Source: Kurthia huakuii LAM0618
GTDB lineage: Bacteria > Bacillota > Bacilli > Bacillales_A > Planococcaceae
NCBI RefSeq assembly: GCF_000505545.1
Contig: NZ_AYTB01000009.1
Location: 1 to 64,000, forward strand
Direction of reading: 5' to 3'
Length of the DNA stretch: 64,000 nucleotides
Shown: piece by piece, positions 1 through 13,130 of the stretch
Numbering within the stretch: position 1 is the stretch's first letter
Layout of the letters: every line of letters starts with the position of its first letter
The notes under the pieces: model-generated
The model's input: only the letters and a program-made list of their open reading frames with translations
Told to the model about the DNA's origin: nothing
Database searches by the model: none
Made by a program: the position numbers and the translations under genes

Positions 1-1536
1 ATGTTCAAAACCAAGCGCTGTTGGTGTGCCAAACAGTTGCTCATAATGTGCGTCGACTGTCGATTGTGGCAAGTACGAGAAGATTCCACCGCCGTCGTTG
101 TTCATGACAACAATCGTCAACTCACTCGGCTGGTAGCGACTCGCAATTAAACCGTTTGAATCGTGTAAAAAAGCTAAATCCCCAATTAATAAATACGTGT
201 CGCGCTGTGAGGCATATTGTAAGCCAAATGCCGTTGACACAACACCGTCAATACCATTGGTGCCGCGGTTGCAAAAAATACGAATATCACGCGTCGTTTT
301 TTCAAAAAATGTATCGACGTCACGAATTGGCATACTGCTGCTAGCGACTAAATCGCTATGCTCAGGTAACTGGCTAAATAATACGGCGGCAAGTGCGCCT
401 TCATCATGCTGCGTCGCGACATAATTCGCACGGTGGCGAGCAGCAATCGCATTTGCGCGTTGCCACTGTGCAGTATACATTTGCTGTGCGGCTGTCGCTC
501 GCACGGCAACGTCCGCAATCCAGTTGCCAATCGCCGCTTCAATATGATGCGTCGCGACATGTAATGAATCGCGGAATTTTGCATCTTCATCAATGATGAT
601 ATAATGCGCCGGCTTCACTGCTGTTAAAAATAACATCAGCGGCTTTGACACAGGCTGTGCACCAAAACGAATGACCGTTTGTGGCATCATCTGTTTTTTA
701 AACGATTCATTTTTTAAAATGGCATCATACTGCTCAATAACATACGGCATGCAATCCGCTGGAATATTTGTACGCATATGCGATAAGCTTTCGACTAATA
801 CAGGCCACTGCGTTTTACGCACAAATGCCCATAGCGCCTCTGTATGCGTATTTTGTGCCATTTCGCCAGCAATAATAAACCCTTGTTCGGTCGCTTGCAT
901 CGTTGTCGTTAAAAAATCGACTGCCGCTTTAGCAGGACGTACATCAGCGTGAAAATGCTGCTTAAATGTACGTGCTGGTAGCTTGTCGGCAAAGTCGATT
1001 AATAACGGTTCACGGAATGGGACATTGACTTGTACCGGTCCAAATGGCGCTTGTGTCGCTACTGCAACAGCTCGTGCCATATGGCGTTCAACAAACGGTA
1101 ACGTCGCTTGGGCATCATCTGGAATAGGTAAGTCCACCGCCCATTTCACATGATGTCCATAAAGTCCTGGTTGTGCAATTGCTTGTGGTGCCCCAACCTC
1201 TCGTAATTCATGTGGTCGATCCGCCGTTAAAACGATCAATGGTAAGCGTGCATAATAAGCTTCAACAATCGCTGGGAAATAGTTCGCTGCTGCCGTACCT
1301 GATGTACAAATAAGCACGACCGGCTCTGCACTTTCCTTCGCAAGTCCGAGTGCTAAAAAGCCTGCTGAACGCTCATCAACTTGACGATACAATTCAAATT
1401 CCTTTGTTGATGCAAAGCCGTACGCAAGCGGCGTTGAACGCGAGCCTGGACTCACGACAACTTTTTTAACACCCGCTTCATATAAGGTAGCGACAATATT
1501 ATAAACATAGTCGCTTAACTGTTTGTTATTCTCCAT
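1..1536 (-). CDS. menD: MenD, SEPHCHC synthase (3' part outside window)
   Basis: Thiamine-diphosphate enzyme of menaquinone synthesis that joins isochorismate and 2-oxoglutarate to SEPHCHC in the cytosol. The frame is open from an ATG at 1536 to position 1, giving 512 codons; MenD is normally about 580 residues, so roughly 70 C-terminal residues lie to the left. The N-terminal part carries VVSPGSRSTPLAYG and the domain with ICTSGTAAANYFPAIVEAY. The C-terminal part has the ThDP/metal motif GDLAFLHDSNGL. The start overlaps the end of menF by 11 bp, indicating translational coupling, and the order menF-menD matches other Bacillales. The identification rests on motifs, length and context together. 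Confidence 0.96.
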   Translation of the reverse strand, partial: MENNKQLSDYVYNIVATLYEAGVKKVVVSPGSRSTPLAYGFASTKEFELYRQVDERSAGFLALGLAKESAEPVVLICTSGTAAANYFPAIVEAYYARLPLIVLTADRPHELREVGAPQAIAQPGLYGHHVKWAVDLPIPDDAQATLPFVERHMARAVAVATQAPFGPVQVNVPFREPLLIDFADKLPARTFKQHFHADVRPAKAAVDFLTTTMQATEQGFIIAGEMAQNTHTEALWAFVRKTQWPVLVESLSHMRTNIPADCMPYVIEQYDAILKNESFKKQMMPQTVIRFGAQPVSKPLMLFLTAVKPAHYIIIDEDAKFRDSLHVATHHIEAAIGNWIADVAVRATAAQQMYTAQWQRANAIAARHRANYVATQHDEGALAAVLFSQLPEHSDLVASSSMPIRDVDTFFEKTTRDIRIFCNRGTNGIDGVVSTAFGLQYASQRDTYLLIGDLAFLHDSNGLIASRYQPSELTIVVMNNDGGGIFSYLPQSTVDAHYEQLFGTPTALGFEH

Positions 1537-2914
1537 GTAACGTACCTCCAAAAGCACGCAGCATCGGGCGGAACTTTACTAAAGTTTCGTCATATTCACT
1601 CTGTGGTTCCGAATCTGCTACAATGCCACCACCTGCATATAAGTAAGCTTTATTGTCATGGACGAGTGCCGAACGAATCGCCACCGCAAACTCACCGTCA
1701 CCTTCTGCATTCATCCAACCGATTGGTGCAGCGTAAAGACCGCGGTCTGTCGGCTCATATTCGCGAATGACTTCCATTGCACGCTCACGTGGTGCCCCGC
1801 CAAGCGCTGGCGTTGGATGTAAGTTTTTCACCATGCGTAAAATGCTCGCCTCTTCTTTTAATTGACCTTCAATTGGCGTAAATAAATGTTGAATGTCGCG
1901 AATTTTTAACAGCTGCGGTCCATTTGGCAATGTATAATTCGCACAGTTTTCATCAAATGATTGACGAATCATATCGACAACGTATTGATGCTCTTGCAAG
2001 TTTTTTGTATCCTGTAATAGCTCGCTACCATAGGCGTCATCCTGCTCCTTTGTCGAGCCTCGTTTAATCGAACCCGCGACACATGACGAGTAGGCATCAT
2101 GGTCTTTTACCATCACAAGGCGCTCTGGTGAAGCCCCGAAGAAGAAGTCATCGCCATGTTCAATAACAAACAAATAACTCTCCGGTTGCTCGGCTGTAAT
2201 TTGTGCGAGCATCATTTCTGATGTAATCGCCCCGTCAAACGCCAACGCGAGCGACCTCGCAATAACGACCTTATCGGCATCTTCATGTTTGATTAGCGTT
2301 GTGACGTTCTCAATCGATTGTAAGTACGCTGCTTTATGGCGCTCAATCGTTTGTGTAATTTGTGGTTTCGTATGTGATGCTACGCCATTTACTTGTGCAC
2401 TATGCAATAATTCATCACGTTCTGTGCGCAGCGCTTGTTTTTGCGCCTCGGTAATCGGTTGCTCACTCACATAAAACGTATTAATAAATGTTTGCTCATT
2501 ACGAATGACGAGTTGATGCGTCGCCACTGCAAAATAAGCTTCTGGGAATGCTTGCCATTCTTCCGCTGGTGTTTTTTCGGGATCGAATGTATAGCTTCCA
2601 AATAAAATGGGTTGTTGTTCATGCGCTTCAAGGTCCGCATGTTGAATTAAATTTTGCCATGCATTTTCAACTAATGCATAGCGATTTTCGTGGTCATCGC
2701 TCGTTACAGTATACGCATGACCTAGGCCGACCAATGTAAATGTTTTTTCACGGTTTTGCCAGAAGAATCGTTTTCCTTGAAACTTCGTAGCGCCCGCCTC
2801 ATAAAATGCACGTGGCGATAAACTATCCATCTTCATCGTATCAATGTAAAACGATAGTTTAGCCGTTTGTTCGATATGATGGTCGCCATTTGTAATCGAC
2901 AACTGTTGATTCAT
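1526..2914 (-). CDS. menF: MenF-type isochorismate synthase
   Basis: Converts chorismate to isochorismate, the first committed step of menaquinone synthesis; 462 residues, normal for the family. The chorismate-binding domain fills the C-terminal two thirds, with SPERLV, HPTPALGG, the EYEPTDRGLYAAPIGW segment and AGGGIV near the end. I chose the ATG at 2914 because GGAGGG lies 7 nt upstream; the longer frame from a TTG at 2932 would include that ribosome binding site. menD follows with an 11-bp overlap. PabB and TrpE are relatives, but the menD neighbour settles the assignment. Confidence 0.95.
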   Translation of the reverse strand: MNQQLSITNGDHHIEQTAKLSFYIDTMKMDSLSPRAFYEAGATKFQGKRFFWQNREKTFTLVGLGHAYTVTSDDHENRYALVENAWQNLIQHADLEAHEQQPILFGSYTFDPEKTPAEEWQAFPEAYFAVATHQLVIRNEQTFINTFYVSEQPITEAQKQALRTERDELLHSAQVNGVASHTKPQITQTIERHKAAYLQSIENVTTLIKHEDADKVVIARSLALAFDGAITSEMMLAQITAEQPESYLFVIEHGDDFFFGASPERLVMVKDHDAYSSCVAGSIKRGSTKEQDDAYGSELLQDTKNLQEHQYVVDMIRQSFDENCANYTLPNGPQLLKIRDIQHLFTPIEGQLKEEASILRMVKNLHPTPALGGAPRERAMEVIREYEPTDRGLYAAPIGWMNAEGDGEFAVAIRSALVHDNKAYLYAGGGIVADSEPQSEYDETLVKFRPMLRAFGGTLHGE

Positions 2915-3067
2915 ACAAATTCCCTCCGTCAATAGATTTTGCTCGTACGAAAACCTATTTGTAAAACTAAATTATCCTTATCTATCATACAACTTTCTAT
3001 ACGTTTCGGCACATATTAGCCCTTATTACACAAAAAAAGACGCCAGCTAGAGCGCCTTGTAAAATGG

Positions 3068-4000
3068 CTAAAACGCTTGTACATATCGCTCAAAATTTCC
3101 GGCAGCAATGCCTTCAATTTCTTCTGCTGTAAATGCTTGTGCTAACGCCGTTAATAGCTGTGGTGTGTCCCCTATATGGTGCAAGTTGTTAACGGTATGC
3201 TCAATGCCATCAAAATCAGAACCCAATCCTAAATGCTCGACACCTACTAAGTCCGCTAAATAACGGAAGTGCTTCACTAAATCGTCTAATGTAACGTCCG
3301 CTAAGCCATCTTCAACAATAAATGGTGGGTTGTAGACGACATGAATATGACCGCCATGCTCGACAAGTGCTGTTGCTTGTTCATCTGTTAAATTACGCAC
3401 GTGCTCACACACCGTACGCGCATTTGAATGACTTGCAATAACGTGTTTAGCAAGCGGCAAGACATCCCAAAAACCTTGCATATTCAAATGTGACACGTCG
3501 ATAATAATATCGTAATCATTTAAACACGCGACAACTTCTTTGCCAAAATCCGTTAACCCTTTTGTTGGGTCCTCTTGCGCGCCAAAAGCGACCGCATTTT
3601 CATAATTCCACGTCAGACCAACCAATTTGACACCTGCATTTAATAGCGTCTTTAATTTATGTAAGTCTGCCCCAATAGCATCGCAGCCTTCTAAGCTTAA
3701 AATAGCGCCAATTTGGCCATCTTCTAGCGTTGATAGCTGTTGCCACTCTGTAATATGAACCATTTCCGGTTGCGCTAACACTTGCGCTTGGAACAATTCA
3801 ATTTGGCGTAGCGCTTCCATATAACGTTCCTTTACCGGAATGACCTCATCAATAAAAATCGCAAATACTTGCGCTTTAGCTTGTGCTTTTTGTAAATTGA
3901 CGAACCCGCATTGCAGCGTATCATCTGTTCTGAAATCTGTCGGTTGCTCGCGTGATGATAGTTGATATAACACATCACAATGTAAATCAATTATTCGCAT
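3068..4000 (-). CDS. Membrane dipeptidase family (peptidase M19) protein
   Basis: Zinc dipeptidase of the renal-dipeptidase family, 310 residues, about the usual bacterial length. Metal-ligand motifs are all visible: DLHCD at the N-terminus (H and D), SLEGCDAIG (bridging Glu), DVSHLN, ASHSNAR and GSDFDG near residue 255. There is no signal peptide, so the bacterial protein is probably cytosolic. Family members cleave dipeptides, including D-residue forms; the substrate cannot be read from sequence. An AGAAGG ribosome binding site precedes the ATG. It is not obviously co-transcribed with menF, since about 150 bp separate them; a weak, imperfect hairpin followed by seven Ts on the minus strand (about 3030-3060) may terminate it. 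Confidence 0.9.
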   Translation of the reverse strand: MRIIDLHCDVLYQLSSREQPTDFRTDDTLQCGFVNLQKAQAKAQVFAIFIDEVIPVKERYMEALRQIELFQAQVLAQPEMVHITEWQQLSTLEDGQIGAILSLEGCDAIGADLHKLKTLLNAGVKLVGLTWNYENAVAFGAQEDPTKGLTDFGKEVVACLNDYDIIIDVSHLNMQGFWDVLPLAKHVIASHSNARTVCEHVRNLTDEQATALVEHGGHIHVVYNPPFIVEDGLADVTLDDLVKHFRYLADLVGVEHLGLGSDFDGIEHTVNNLHHIGDTPQLLTALAQAFTAEEIEGIAAGNFERYVQAF

Positions 4001-4059
4001 AGTTTGTTACCTTCTCTTTATGTTAGTATTCTCTCTATTATAACAAAAACACATGAAAG

Positions 4060-4089
4060 AAGAGAGGCACTATTTCAGCCTCTCTTTTT
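4060..4089. terminator. Bidirectional-type terminator after the MerR gene
   Basis: Perfect 7-bp stem GAGAGGC (4062-4068) and GCCTCTC (4078-4084) with a 9-nt loop. It has a T-run on the plus strand and a T-rich tail on the minus strand. It lies about 120 bp downstream of the minus-strand MerR gene and before the dipeptidase gene. Confidence 0.7.
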
Positions 4090-4206
4090 AGTGATTTGTT
4101 GAATAGCTTTCTGTTGTGCCACATTCTTGTTACTTACGCTAATTGCTACAATACATTTTGTTGTTCTTAACATAATTCCTTTAACAACAAAATTTAAATT
4201 ATATTC

Positions 4207-4950
4207 CTAAAGATGTTTATGGATTGCATCGTGTAAAAATTGTGCCATACCTTCTGTGTGTTGGTCATAATACACTTTAAAGCGTTCATCATAAACATAC
4301 ATATCTGCTACTGATTTATGCATATCAGGTGTATATTTCGTCCAGCTGTGCATCAACCATTTCTTATGCAGTTGCGCTGCTGTTTTCGCATAATCTGAAT
4401 CAAGTCCTGCTTGTAAGCCTAATTGTAGTTGTTCAAACAACTGTTGTTCTAATTGTTGCATATCCGCATATTGCGCTGCTGTTTTTCCCATTAATTTTGC
4501 ATTGCTTGCGTCAATGGTCTCCTCTCCATATTTTGCACGAATTTCTTGACCATGTTGCTGTTCATTTTCTTCAATCAATGCTTTTTTAAAACCGTCAAAA
4601 CGCTCGTTATCATTCATTGACTGTTCCTCCCTTAACTCTTGTAATGTTCGCTGAATATTTTGCTGTAATCGGTGTAATTGCTGCTGTTGCGCTGAAATAA
4701 GTTGTTGTTGCTTCTCAAGAAGTTTCTGAAGTTGTTGCTCATCGTCAAGTACACGTGTAATCTGTTCTAATGACAGTCCAAATTCTTTGTAAAATAAAAT
4801 TTGTTGCAATCGCTTTACTTCTTGTTGATCGTATAAACGATAGCCACATTCACTATAATTTGTCGGGTGTAATAAACCGATTTGATCATAATAACGTAGC
4901 GTTCTTGTTGTGATATTTGCCAGCGTTGCTAATTCGTGAATCGTATACAT
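4207..4950 (-). CDS. MerR-family regulator with TipAS-type effector domain
   Basis: Transcription activator of the TipAL/Mta kind, 247 residues. Residues 1-70 are a MerR winged helix (TIHELATLANITTRTLRYYDQ, then GYRLYD). A glutamine-rich coiled coil covers about 75-115. The C-terminal 120 residues match the TipAS ligand-binding fold, ending with W-KYTPDMHKSVADMYV and FKVYYDQHTEGMAQFL. Such proteins sense hydrophobic or thiopeptide compounds and switch on efflux or self-protection genes. The start is taken at the ATG at 4950, preceded by AGAGGTG; a GTG at 4959 lies inside that ribosome binding site. No transporter lies next to it. A perfect palindrome about 55 bp upstream suggests autoregulation. 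Confidence 0.9.
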   Translation of the reverse strand: MYTIHELATLANITTRTLRYYDQIGLLHPTNYSECGYRLYDQQEVKRLQQILFYKEFGLSLEQITRVLDDEQQLQKLLEKQQQLISAQQQQLHRLQQNIQRTLQELREEQSMNDNERFDGFKKALIEENEQQHGQEIRAKYGEETIDASNAKLMGKTAAQYADMQQLEQQLFEQLQLGLQAGLDSDYAKTAAQLHKKWLMHSWTKYTPDMHKSVADMYVYDERFKVYYDQHTEGMAQFLHDAIHKHL

Positions 4951-5002
4951 CCACAACACCTCTTTTCCTGTAAATTTAAACTTCTTATATCTATCGTACA
5001 GC

Positions 5003-5017
5003 TTGACGTAACGTCAA
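5003..5017 (-). promoter_or_regulatory. Perfect palindrome in the MerR/TipAS gene promoter region
   Basis: The minus strand reads TTGACGTTACGTCAA, a perfect 15-nt palindrome whose left half is also a good -35 hexamer (TTGACG). The -10 is unclear: TAGATA lies 18 nt further on and TATAAG 22 nt further on. MerR-family activators bind palindromes placed between -35 and -10, so this is the likely operator for autoregulation. Confidence 0.55.
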
Positions 5018-5033
5018 AGGCAAGCGTAAATAC

Positions 5034-5064
5034 AAAAAAACCTGAAGAATTTATTCTTCAGGTT
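5034..5064 (-). terminator. Terminator of the rRNA-tRNA operon
   Basis: The minus strand forms an 11-bp stem of the type AACCTGAAGAA / TTCTTCAGGTT with a short AT loop, followed by seven Ts. It lies directly after the last tRNA gene (Glu) and closes the whole 16S-23S-5S-tRNA transcription unit. Confidence 0.9.
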
Positions 5065-5075
5065 TTCATTATGTA

Positions 5076-5147
5076 TGACCCCTACGGGATTCGAACCCGT
5101 GTTACCGCCGTGAAAGGGCGGTGTCTTAACCGCTTGACCAAGGGGCC
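5076..5147 (-). tRNA. tRNA-Glu (TTC)
   Basis: Cloverleaf with anticodon stem CCGCC/GGCGG and loop CTTTCAC, giving anticodon TTC. The acceptor stem is GGCCCCT/AGGGGTC with one G-U pair. CCA is not encoded. Last gene of the cluster. Confidence 0.95.
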
Positions 5148-5160
5148 GTCTAACAAAAAA

Positions 5161-5251
5161 TGGTGGAGTAGAGAGGATTTGAACCTCCGCGCCGGTTACC
5201 CGACCTACACCCTTAGCAGGGGCGCCTCTTCAGCCTCTTGAGTACTACTCC
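5161..5251 (-). tRNA. tRNA-Ser (GCT)
   Basis: Type II tRNA with long variable arm; acceptor GGAGTAG/CTACTCC, anticodon loop with GCT, CCA encoded. Confidence 0.95.
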
Positions 5252-5254
5252 ATA

Positions 5255-5331
5255 TGGCTCCGTTGGTAGGACTCGAACCTACGACCCTCTGATTAACAGT
5301 CAGATGCTACTACCAACTGAGCTACAACGGA
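5255..5331 (-). tRNA. tRNA-Asn (GTT)
   Basis: Anticodon stem TCTGA/TCAGA with loop CTGTTAA, anticodon GTT; acceptor TCCGTTG, discriminator G, CCA encoded. Confidence 0.95.
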
Positions 5332-5340
5332 ATAATATAA

Positions 5341-5417
<77 letters not shown>

Positions 5418-5432
5418 GTGTATAAAAAAATA

Positions 5433-5503
5433 AGCGGGTGAGGAGAATCGAACTCCCGACAACAGCTTGGAAGGCTGTGGTTTTACCACTAAACTACACC
5501 CGC
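5433..5503 (-). tRNA. tRNA-Gly (TCC)
   Basis: Anticodon stem ACAGC/GCTGT with loop CTTCCAA, anticodon TCC; acceptor GCGGGTG, CCA not encoded. Only 1 bp separates it from tRNA-Phe, where trnB-type clusters normally carry tRNA-His. Confidence 0.95.
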
Positions 5504-5504
5504 G

Positions 5505-5580
5505 TGGTGGGTTTGGACGGAATCGAACCGCCGACACTTAGAGCTTCAATCTAATGCTCTACCAACTGAGCTACAAACCC
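5505..5580 (-). tRNA. tRNA-Phe (GAA)
   Basis: Anticodon stem TTAGA/TCTAA with loop TTGAAGC, anticodon GAA; acceptor GGGTTTG/CAAACCC, CCA encoded. Confidence 0.95.
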
Positions 5581-5589
5581 ATATAAAAA

Positions 5590-5666
5590 TGGCGGTCCGG
5601 ACGGGACTCGAACCCGCGACCTCCTGCGTGACAGGCAGGCATTCTAACCAGCTGAACTACCGGACC
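5590..5666 (-). tRNA. tRNA-Asp (GTC)
   Basis: Anticodon stem CCTGC/GCAGG with loop CTGTCAC, anticodon GTC; acceptor GGTCCGG, CCA encoded. Confidence 0.95.
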
Positions 5667-5668
5667 AT

Positions 5669-5745
<77 letters not shown>

Positions 5746-5767
5746 ATAATGAATATTAAATTAAAAA

Positions 5768-5860
5768 TGGAGGAGGTAGAGGGATTCGAACCCCCGCGCG
5801 GTTTGACCCGCCTGTTGGTTTTCAAGACCAATCCCTTCAGCCAGACTTGGGTATACCTCC
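5768..5860 (-). tRNA. tRNA-Ser (TGA)
   Basis: Type II tRNA with long variable arm; anticodon stem TTGGT/ACCAA with loop CTTGAAA, anticodon TGA; CCA encoded. Confidence 0.95.
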
Positions 5861-5898
5861 ATGTATAAAAAGAAAAAAATAAATCGAGTTTTTTGTTA

Positions 5899-5975
5899 TG
5901 GTGGACCTTGCAGGACTCGAACCTGCGACCGGACGGTTATGAGCCGTCTGCTCTAACCAACTGAGCTAAAGGTCC
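5899..5975 (-). tRNA. tRNA-Ile2 (CAT, lysidine type)
   Basis: Anticodon loop CTCATAA gives CAT. The body (acceptor GGACCTT, anticodon stem GACGG/CCGTC) resembles the Bacillus tRNA-Ile whose C34 is converted to lysidine by TilS. Its place between Met and Ser matches trnB-type clusters. I therefore call it Ile2, not Met. CCA encoded. Confidence 0.8.
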
Positions 5976-5989
5976 TTCTTTAGGTAATA

Positions 5990-6063
5990 TGGCGGCCGAG
6001 GGGATCGAACCCCCGACCTCCCGGGTATGAACCGGACGCTCTAGCCAGCTGAGCTAGGCCGCC
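5990..6063 (-). tRNA. Elongator tRNA-Met (CAT)
   Basis: Anticodon stem TCCGG/CCGGG with loop TTCATAC; acceptor GGCGGCC/GGCCGCC. Resembles Bacillus elongator tRNA-Met and sits in the Ala-Met-Ile2 order typical of trnB. CCA not encoded. Confidence 0.85.
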
Positions 6064-6090
6064 ATAATAATAATTGGTTAGTTAAAAAAT

Positions 6091-6166
6091 TGGTGGAGCC
6101 TAGCGGGATCGAACCGCTGACCTCCTGCGTGCAAGGCAGGCGCTCTCCCAGCTGAGCTAAGGCCCC
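6091..6166 (-). tRNA. tRNA-Ala (TGC)
   Basis: Anticodon stem CCTGC/GCAGG with loop CTTGCAC, anticodon TGC. Acceptor GGGGCCT/AGGCTCC contains the G3-U70 pair that is the alanine identity element. CCA encoded. Confidence 0.96.
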
Positions 6167-6173
6167 ATGAAAA

Positions 6174-6250
6174 TGGTCGGAATGACAGGATTCGAACCTG
6201 CGACCCCTTGGTCCCAAACCAAGTGCTCTACCAAGCTGAGCTACATTCCG
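6174..6250 (-). tRNA. tRNA-Pro (TGG)
   Basis: Anticodon stem CTTGG/CCAAG with loop TTTGGGA, anticodon TGG; acceptor CGGAATG, CCA encoded. Confidence 0.95.
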
Positions 6251-6259
6251 AACAAAAAA

Positions 6260-6336
<77 letters not shown>

Positions 6337-6364
6337 AAAAAATAATATTAAATTTAAAATAAAA

Positions 6365-6453
6365 TGGTGCCGAGGGCCGGAATCGAACCGGCACGGTAGT
6401 CACCTACCGCAGGATTTTAAGTCCTGTGCGTCTGCCAGTTCCGCCACCCCGGC
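6365..6453 (-). tRNA. tRNA-Leu (TAA)
   Basis: Type II tRNA; anticodon stem CAGGA/TCCTG with loop CTTAAAA, anticodon TAA; acceptor GCCGGGG, CCA encoded. Confidence 0.95.
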
Positions 6454-6459
6454 ATAATT

Positions 6460-6534
6460 TGGAGCGGAAGACGAGGTTCGAACTCGCGACCCCCACCTTG
6501 GCAAGGTGATGTTCTACCACTGAACTACTTCCGC
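6460..6534 (-). tRNA. tRNA-Gly (GCC)
   Basis: Anticodon stem TCACC/GGTGG with loop TTGCCAA, anticodon GCC; acceptor GCGGAAG, CCA encoded. Confidence 0.95.
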
Positions 6535-6586
6535 ATTATGCAAAGATTAAAAATTAATCTGGCAATATAAAGTTTTAAAATATAAA

Positions 6587-6671
6587 TGGTGCGGGTGAAG
6601 GGAGTCGAACCCCCACGCCTTGCGGCGCTAGATCCTAAGTCTAGTGCGTCTGCCAATTCCGCCACACCCGC
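6587..6671 (-). tRNA. tRNA-Leu (TAG)
   Basis: Type II tRNA; anticodon stem CTAGA/TCTAG with loop CTTAGGA, anticodon TAG; acceptor GCGGGTG, CCA encoded. Confidence 0.95.
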
Positions 6672-6682
6672 GTTAGAAAAAA

Positions 6683-6758
6683 TGGTGAGTCATGCAGGAT
6701 TCGAACCAGCGACCCTCTGATTAAAAGTCAGATGCTCTACCAACTGAGCTAATGACTC
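6683..6758 (-). tRNA. tRNA-Lys (TTT)
   Basis: Anticodon stem TCTGA/TCAGA with loop CTTTTAA, anticodon TTT; acceptor GAGTCAT/ATGACTC, CCA encoded. The T stem GCTGG/CCTGC has a U-U mismatch at its middle pair, unlike the other tRNAs in the cluster. Confidence 0.94.
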
Positions 6759-6783
6759 ACAATAAATGTAATTGTGATATAAA

Positions 6784-6859
<76 letters not shown>

Positions 6860-6868
6860 ATAATAAAA

Positions 6869-6944
6869 TGGTGGAGGATGACGGGATCGAACCGCCGACC
6901 CCCTGCTTGTAAGGCAGGTGCTCTCCCAGCTGAGCTAATCCTCC
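6869..6944 (-). tRNA. tRNA-Val (TAC)
   Basis: Anticodon stem CCTGC/GCAGG with loop CTTACAA, anticodon TAC; acceptor GGAGGAT/ATCCTCC, CCA encoded. First tRNA after 5S rRNA. Confidence 0.95.
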
Positions 6945-6954
6945 ATATATAACA

Positions 6955-7070
<116 letters not shown>

Positions 7071-7196
7071 CTATTTAATTACCTTTTCTCAAGGACATTA
7101 ATTATTTTAACATCATTTTGAGTGAAAGTCAATTACTTTTTTAGAAAAATAATTATTCTTTCAAAACTGGATAAAATGTGACATGAAAGTATATTT

Positions 7197-10123
<2,927 letters not shown>

Positions 10124-10308
10124 TATATAAGTTATTAAGCCTAAAAATTAAAACTTAATAATAAAAAAATCTATAATAGAAATTTGTTTGTTACTTTCAA
10201 TGTCGTTTTATCCAGTTTTCAAAGAACAAGTTTTAGAAGATTCATAAACCTTCAAAACTGAACAGCAAGTGTAATCGTAGATGACCGAGTCATCTATTCC
10301 GTAATAAT

Positions 10309-11868
<1,560 letters not shown>

Positions 11869-12017
11869 AAAAGTGTTTGAAAGCTCATTTGCTTTGCTAG
11901 CGTTATCTTGCTTGATAACATTTTGTTTCGATTCTTAATTGAACCGAATTTATTGTGATTACATCTTGCTTGTTCAGTTTTCAAGGTTCATTGTATCGCT
12001 TTGTTAGCGACTCATTT

Positions 12018-12046
12018 ACTTTATCACGATAACTTTCGAAAAGCAA
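12018..12046 (-). promoter_or_regulatory. Probable rRNA operon promoter
   Basis: Minus strand: -35 TTGCTT (12041-12046), 17-bp spacer, -10 TAAAGT (12018-12023), about 150 bp upstream of the 16S 5' end. The leader between promoter and 16S contains CCTTGAAAACTGAACA, a sequence type repeated before 23S and 5S and typical of Bacillales rRNA leaders. Confidence 0.6.
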
Positions 12047-12123
12047 GTGCTTTTTTAATTGTTATTTTTATAAAGTTTTGTGCGTCGCCTTAACGACAAT
12101 TAATACTATAAACCATGAAACTA

Positions 12124-13014
12124 TTATTCGTCAATAGTTTTTCTAAAATATTTTTTGATTTTCTTTTCATCGATTGTGTAGAAAATAATACCAGCTAACA
12201 CAATGATGCCACCAATCACTTGCGTTGAACGTAAATGTTCATTGAAAACGAAGTATGCCAATATAGAAGCGCCAACTGGTTCAAATAAAATGGCAATGGA
12301 AATCGCATTAGCTGATACATATTTTAAAGCCCAATTAAATAAGTTGTGACCTAATAAATTAGGGATAATCGCTAATAACACAAACCAGAACCAATCCACC
12401 GGTGGATACGGTCCAAAGCTTTCTCCTTTTGCTAGCATATAAATAGCTAACACGACTGTACTTATCGCATAAACATTAATCGTATACGTTGTTGATGAAA
12501 TATTTTGGCGAACACTTTGGCCACATAACATATAGAAGGAAATCAACGCACAGGCAACTAATGCTAATAAATCACCAAATAATGCTGTACCACCTACTTG
12601 GATGTCTCCCCATGCTAGTAAGACACTTCCTGAAATGGCAATCATCGCAGCAATCATCGTTTTAGTCGTAACTTTTTCTTTGAATAGAAGATACGTGCCA
12701 ACAATTGCAAATAATGGTTGCAACGTGACAAGTACTGTTGAGCTCGCTACGGATGTGTAGTTTAGTGATTCAAACCATAAAATAAAGTGGAATGCGAGGA
12801 AAATTCCCGATAGCGTCATAATGCCCCACTGTTTCCAATTGATGATGCGCAATTCTTGGCGATGTTTGAACCAAAATAACGGCAACATAAGTATTACCGA
12901 AAATAGCATACGGTAAAAGGCGATGGCGCCAGCTTCTGCAGTAGCAAGTTTTACAAAAATAGCAGAGGCTGCAACCGACAAAACGCCTATAATTATAGCG
13001 AAGTATGGATGCAT
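12124..13014 (-). CDS. EamA/DMT-family transporter
   Basis: Drug/metabolite transporter superfamily membrane protein, 296 residues, with two EamA repeats of five membrane helices each. Visible features are the N-terminal SVAASAIFVKLATAEAGAIAFYR segment and the second-repeat segment NLLGHNLFNWALKYVSANAI, both typical of the family. The substrate is unknown. The ATG at 13014 is chosen because AAGGAGA precedes it by 7 nt; a longer frame to 13050 has no such site. It ends about 250 bp before the 16S gene on the same strand and is divergent from mgtC. Confidence 0.88.
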   Translation of the reverse strand: MHPYFAIIIGVLSVAASAIFVKLATAEAGAIAFYRMLFSVILMLPLFWFKHRQELRIINWKQWGIMTLSGIFLAFHFILWFESLNYTSVASSTVLVTLQPLFAIVGTYLLFKEKVTTKTMIAAMIAISGSVLLAWGDIQVGGTALFGDLLALVACALISFYMLCGQSVRQNISSTTYTINVYAISTVVLAIYMLAKGESFGPYPPVDWFWFVLLAIIPNLLGHNLFNWALKYVSANAISIAILFEPVGASILAYFVFNEHLRSTQVIGGIIVLAGIIFYTIDEKKIKKYFRKTIDE

Positions 13015-13130
13015 TTTCTTTCTCCTTGCAAATTTGGTTAAATACTCCACTTATCTAATGTACAATGAAGCAATAGCTTATTCTCTCATTAAACATATAA
13101 ACTGACAATATCATTATTAGGAGGATTTTA

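Noticed and set aside
5899..6063. Calling both adjacent CAT-anticodon tRNAs as methionine tRNAs
   Set aside because: The gene at 5899 resembles lysidine-type tRNA-Ile2 and occupies the Ile2 place in the trnB order; only 5990-6063 is called elongator Met.
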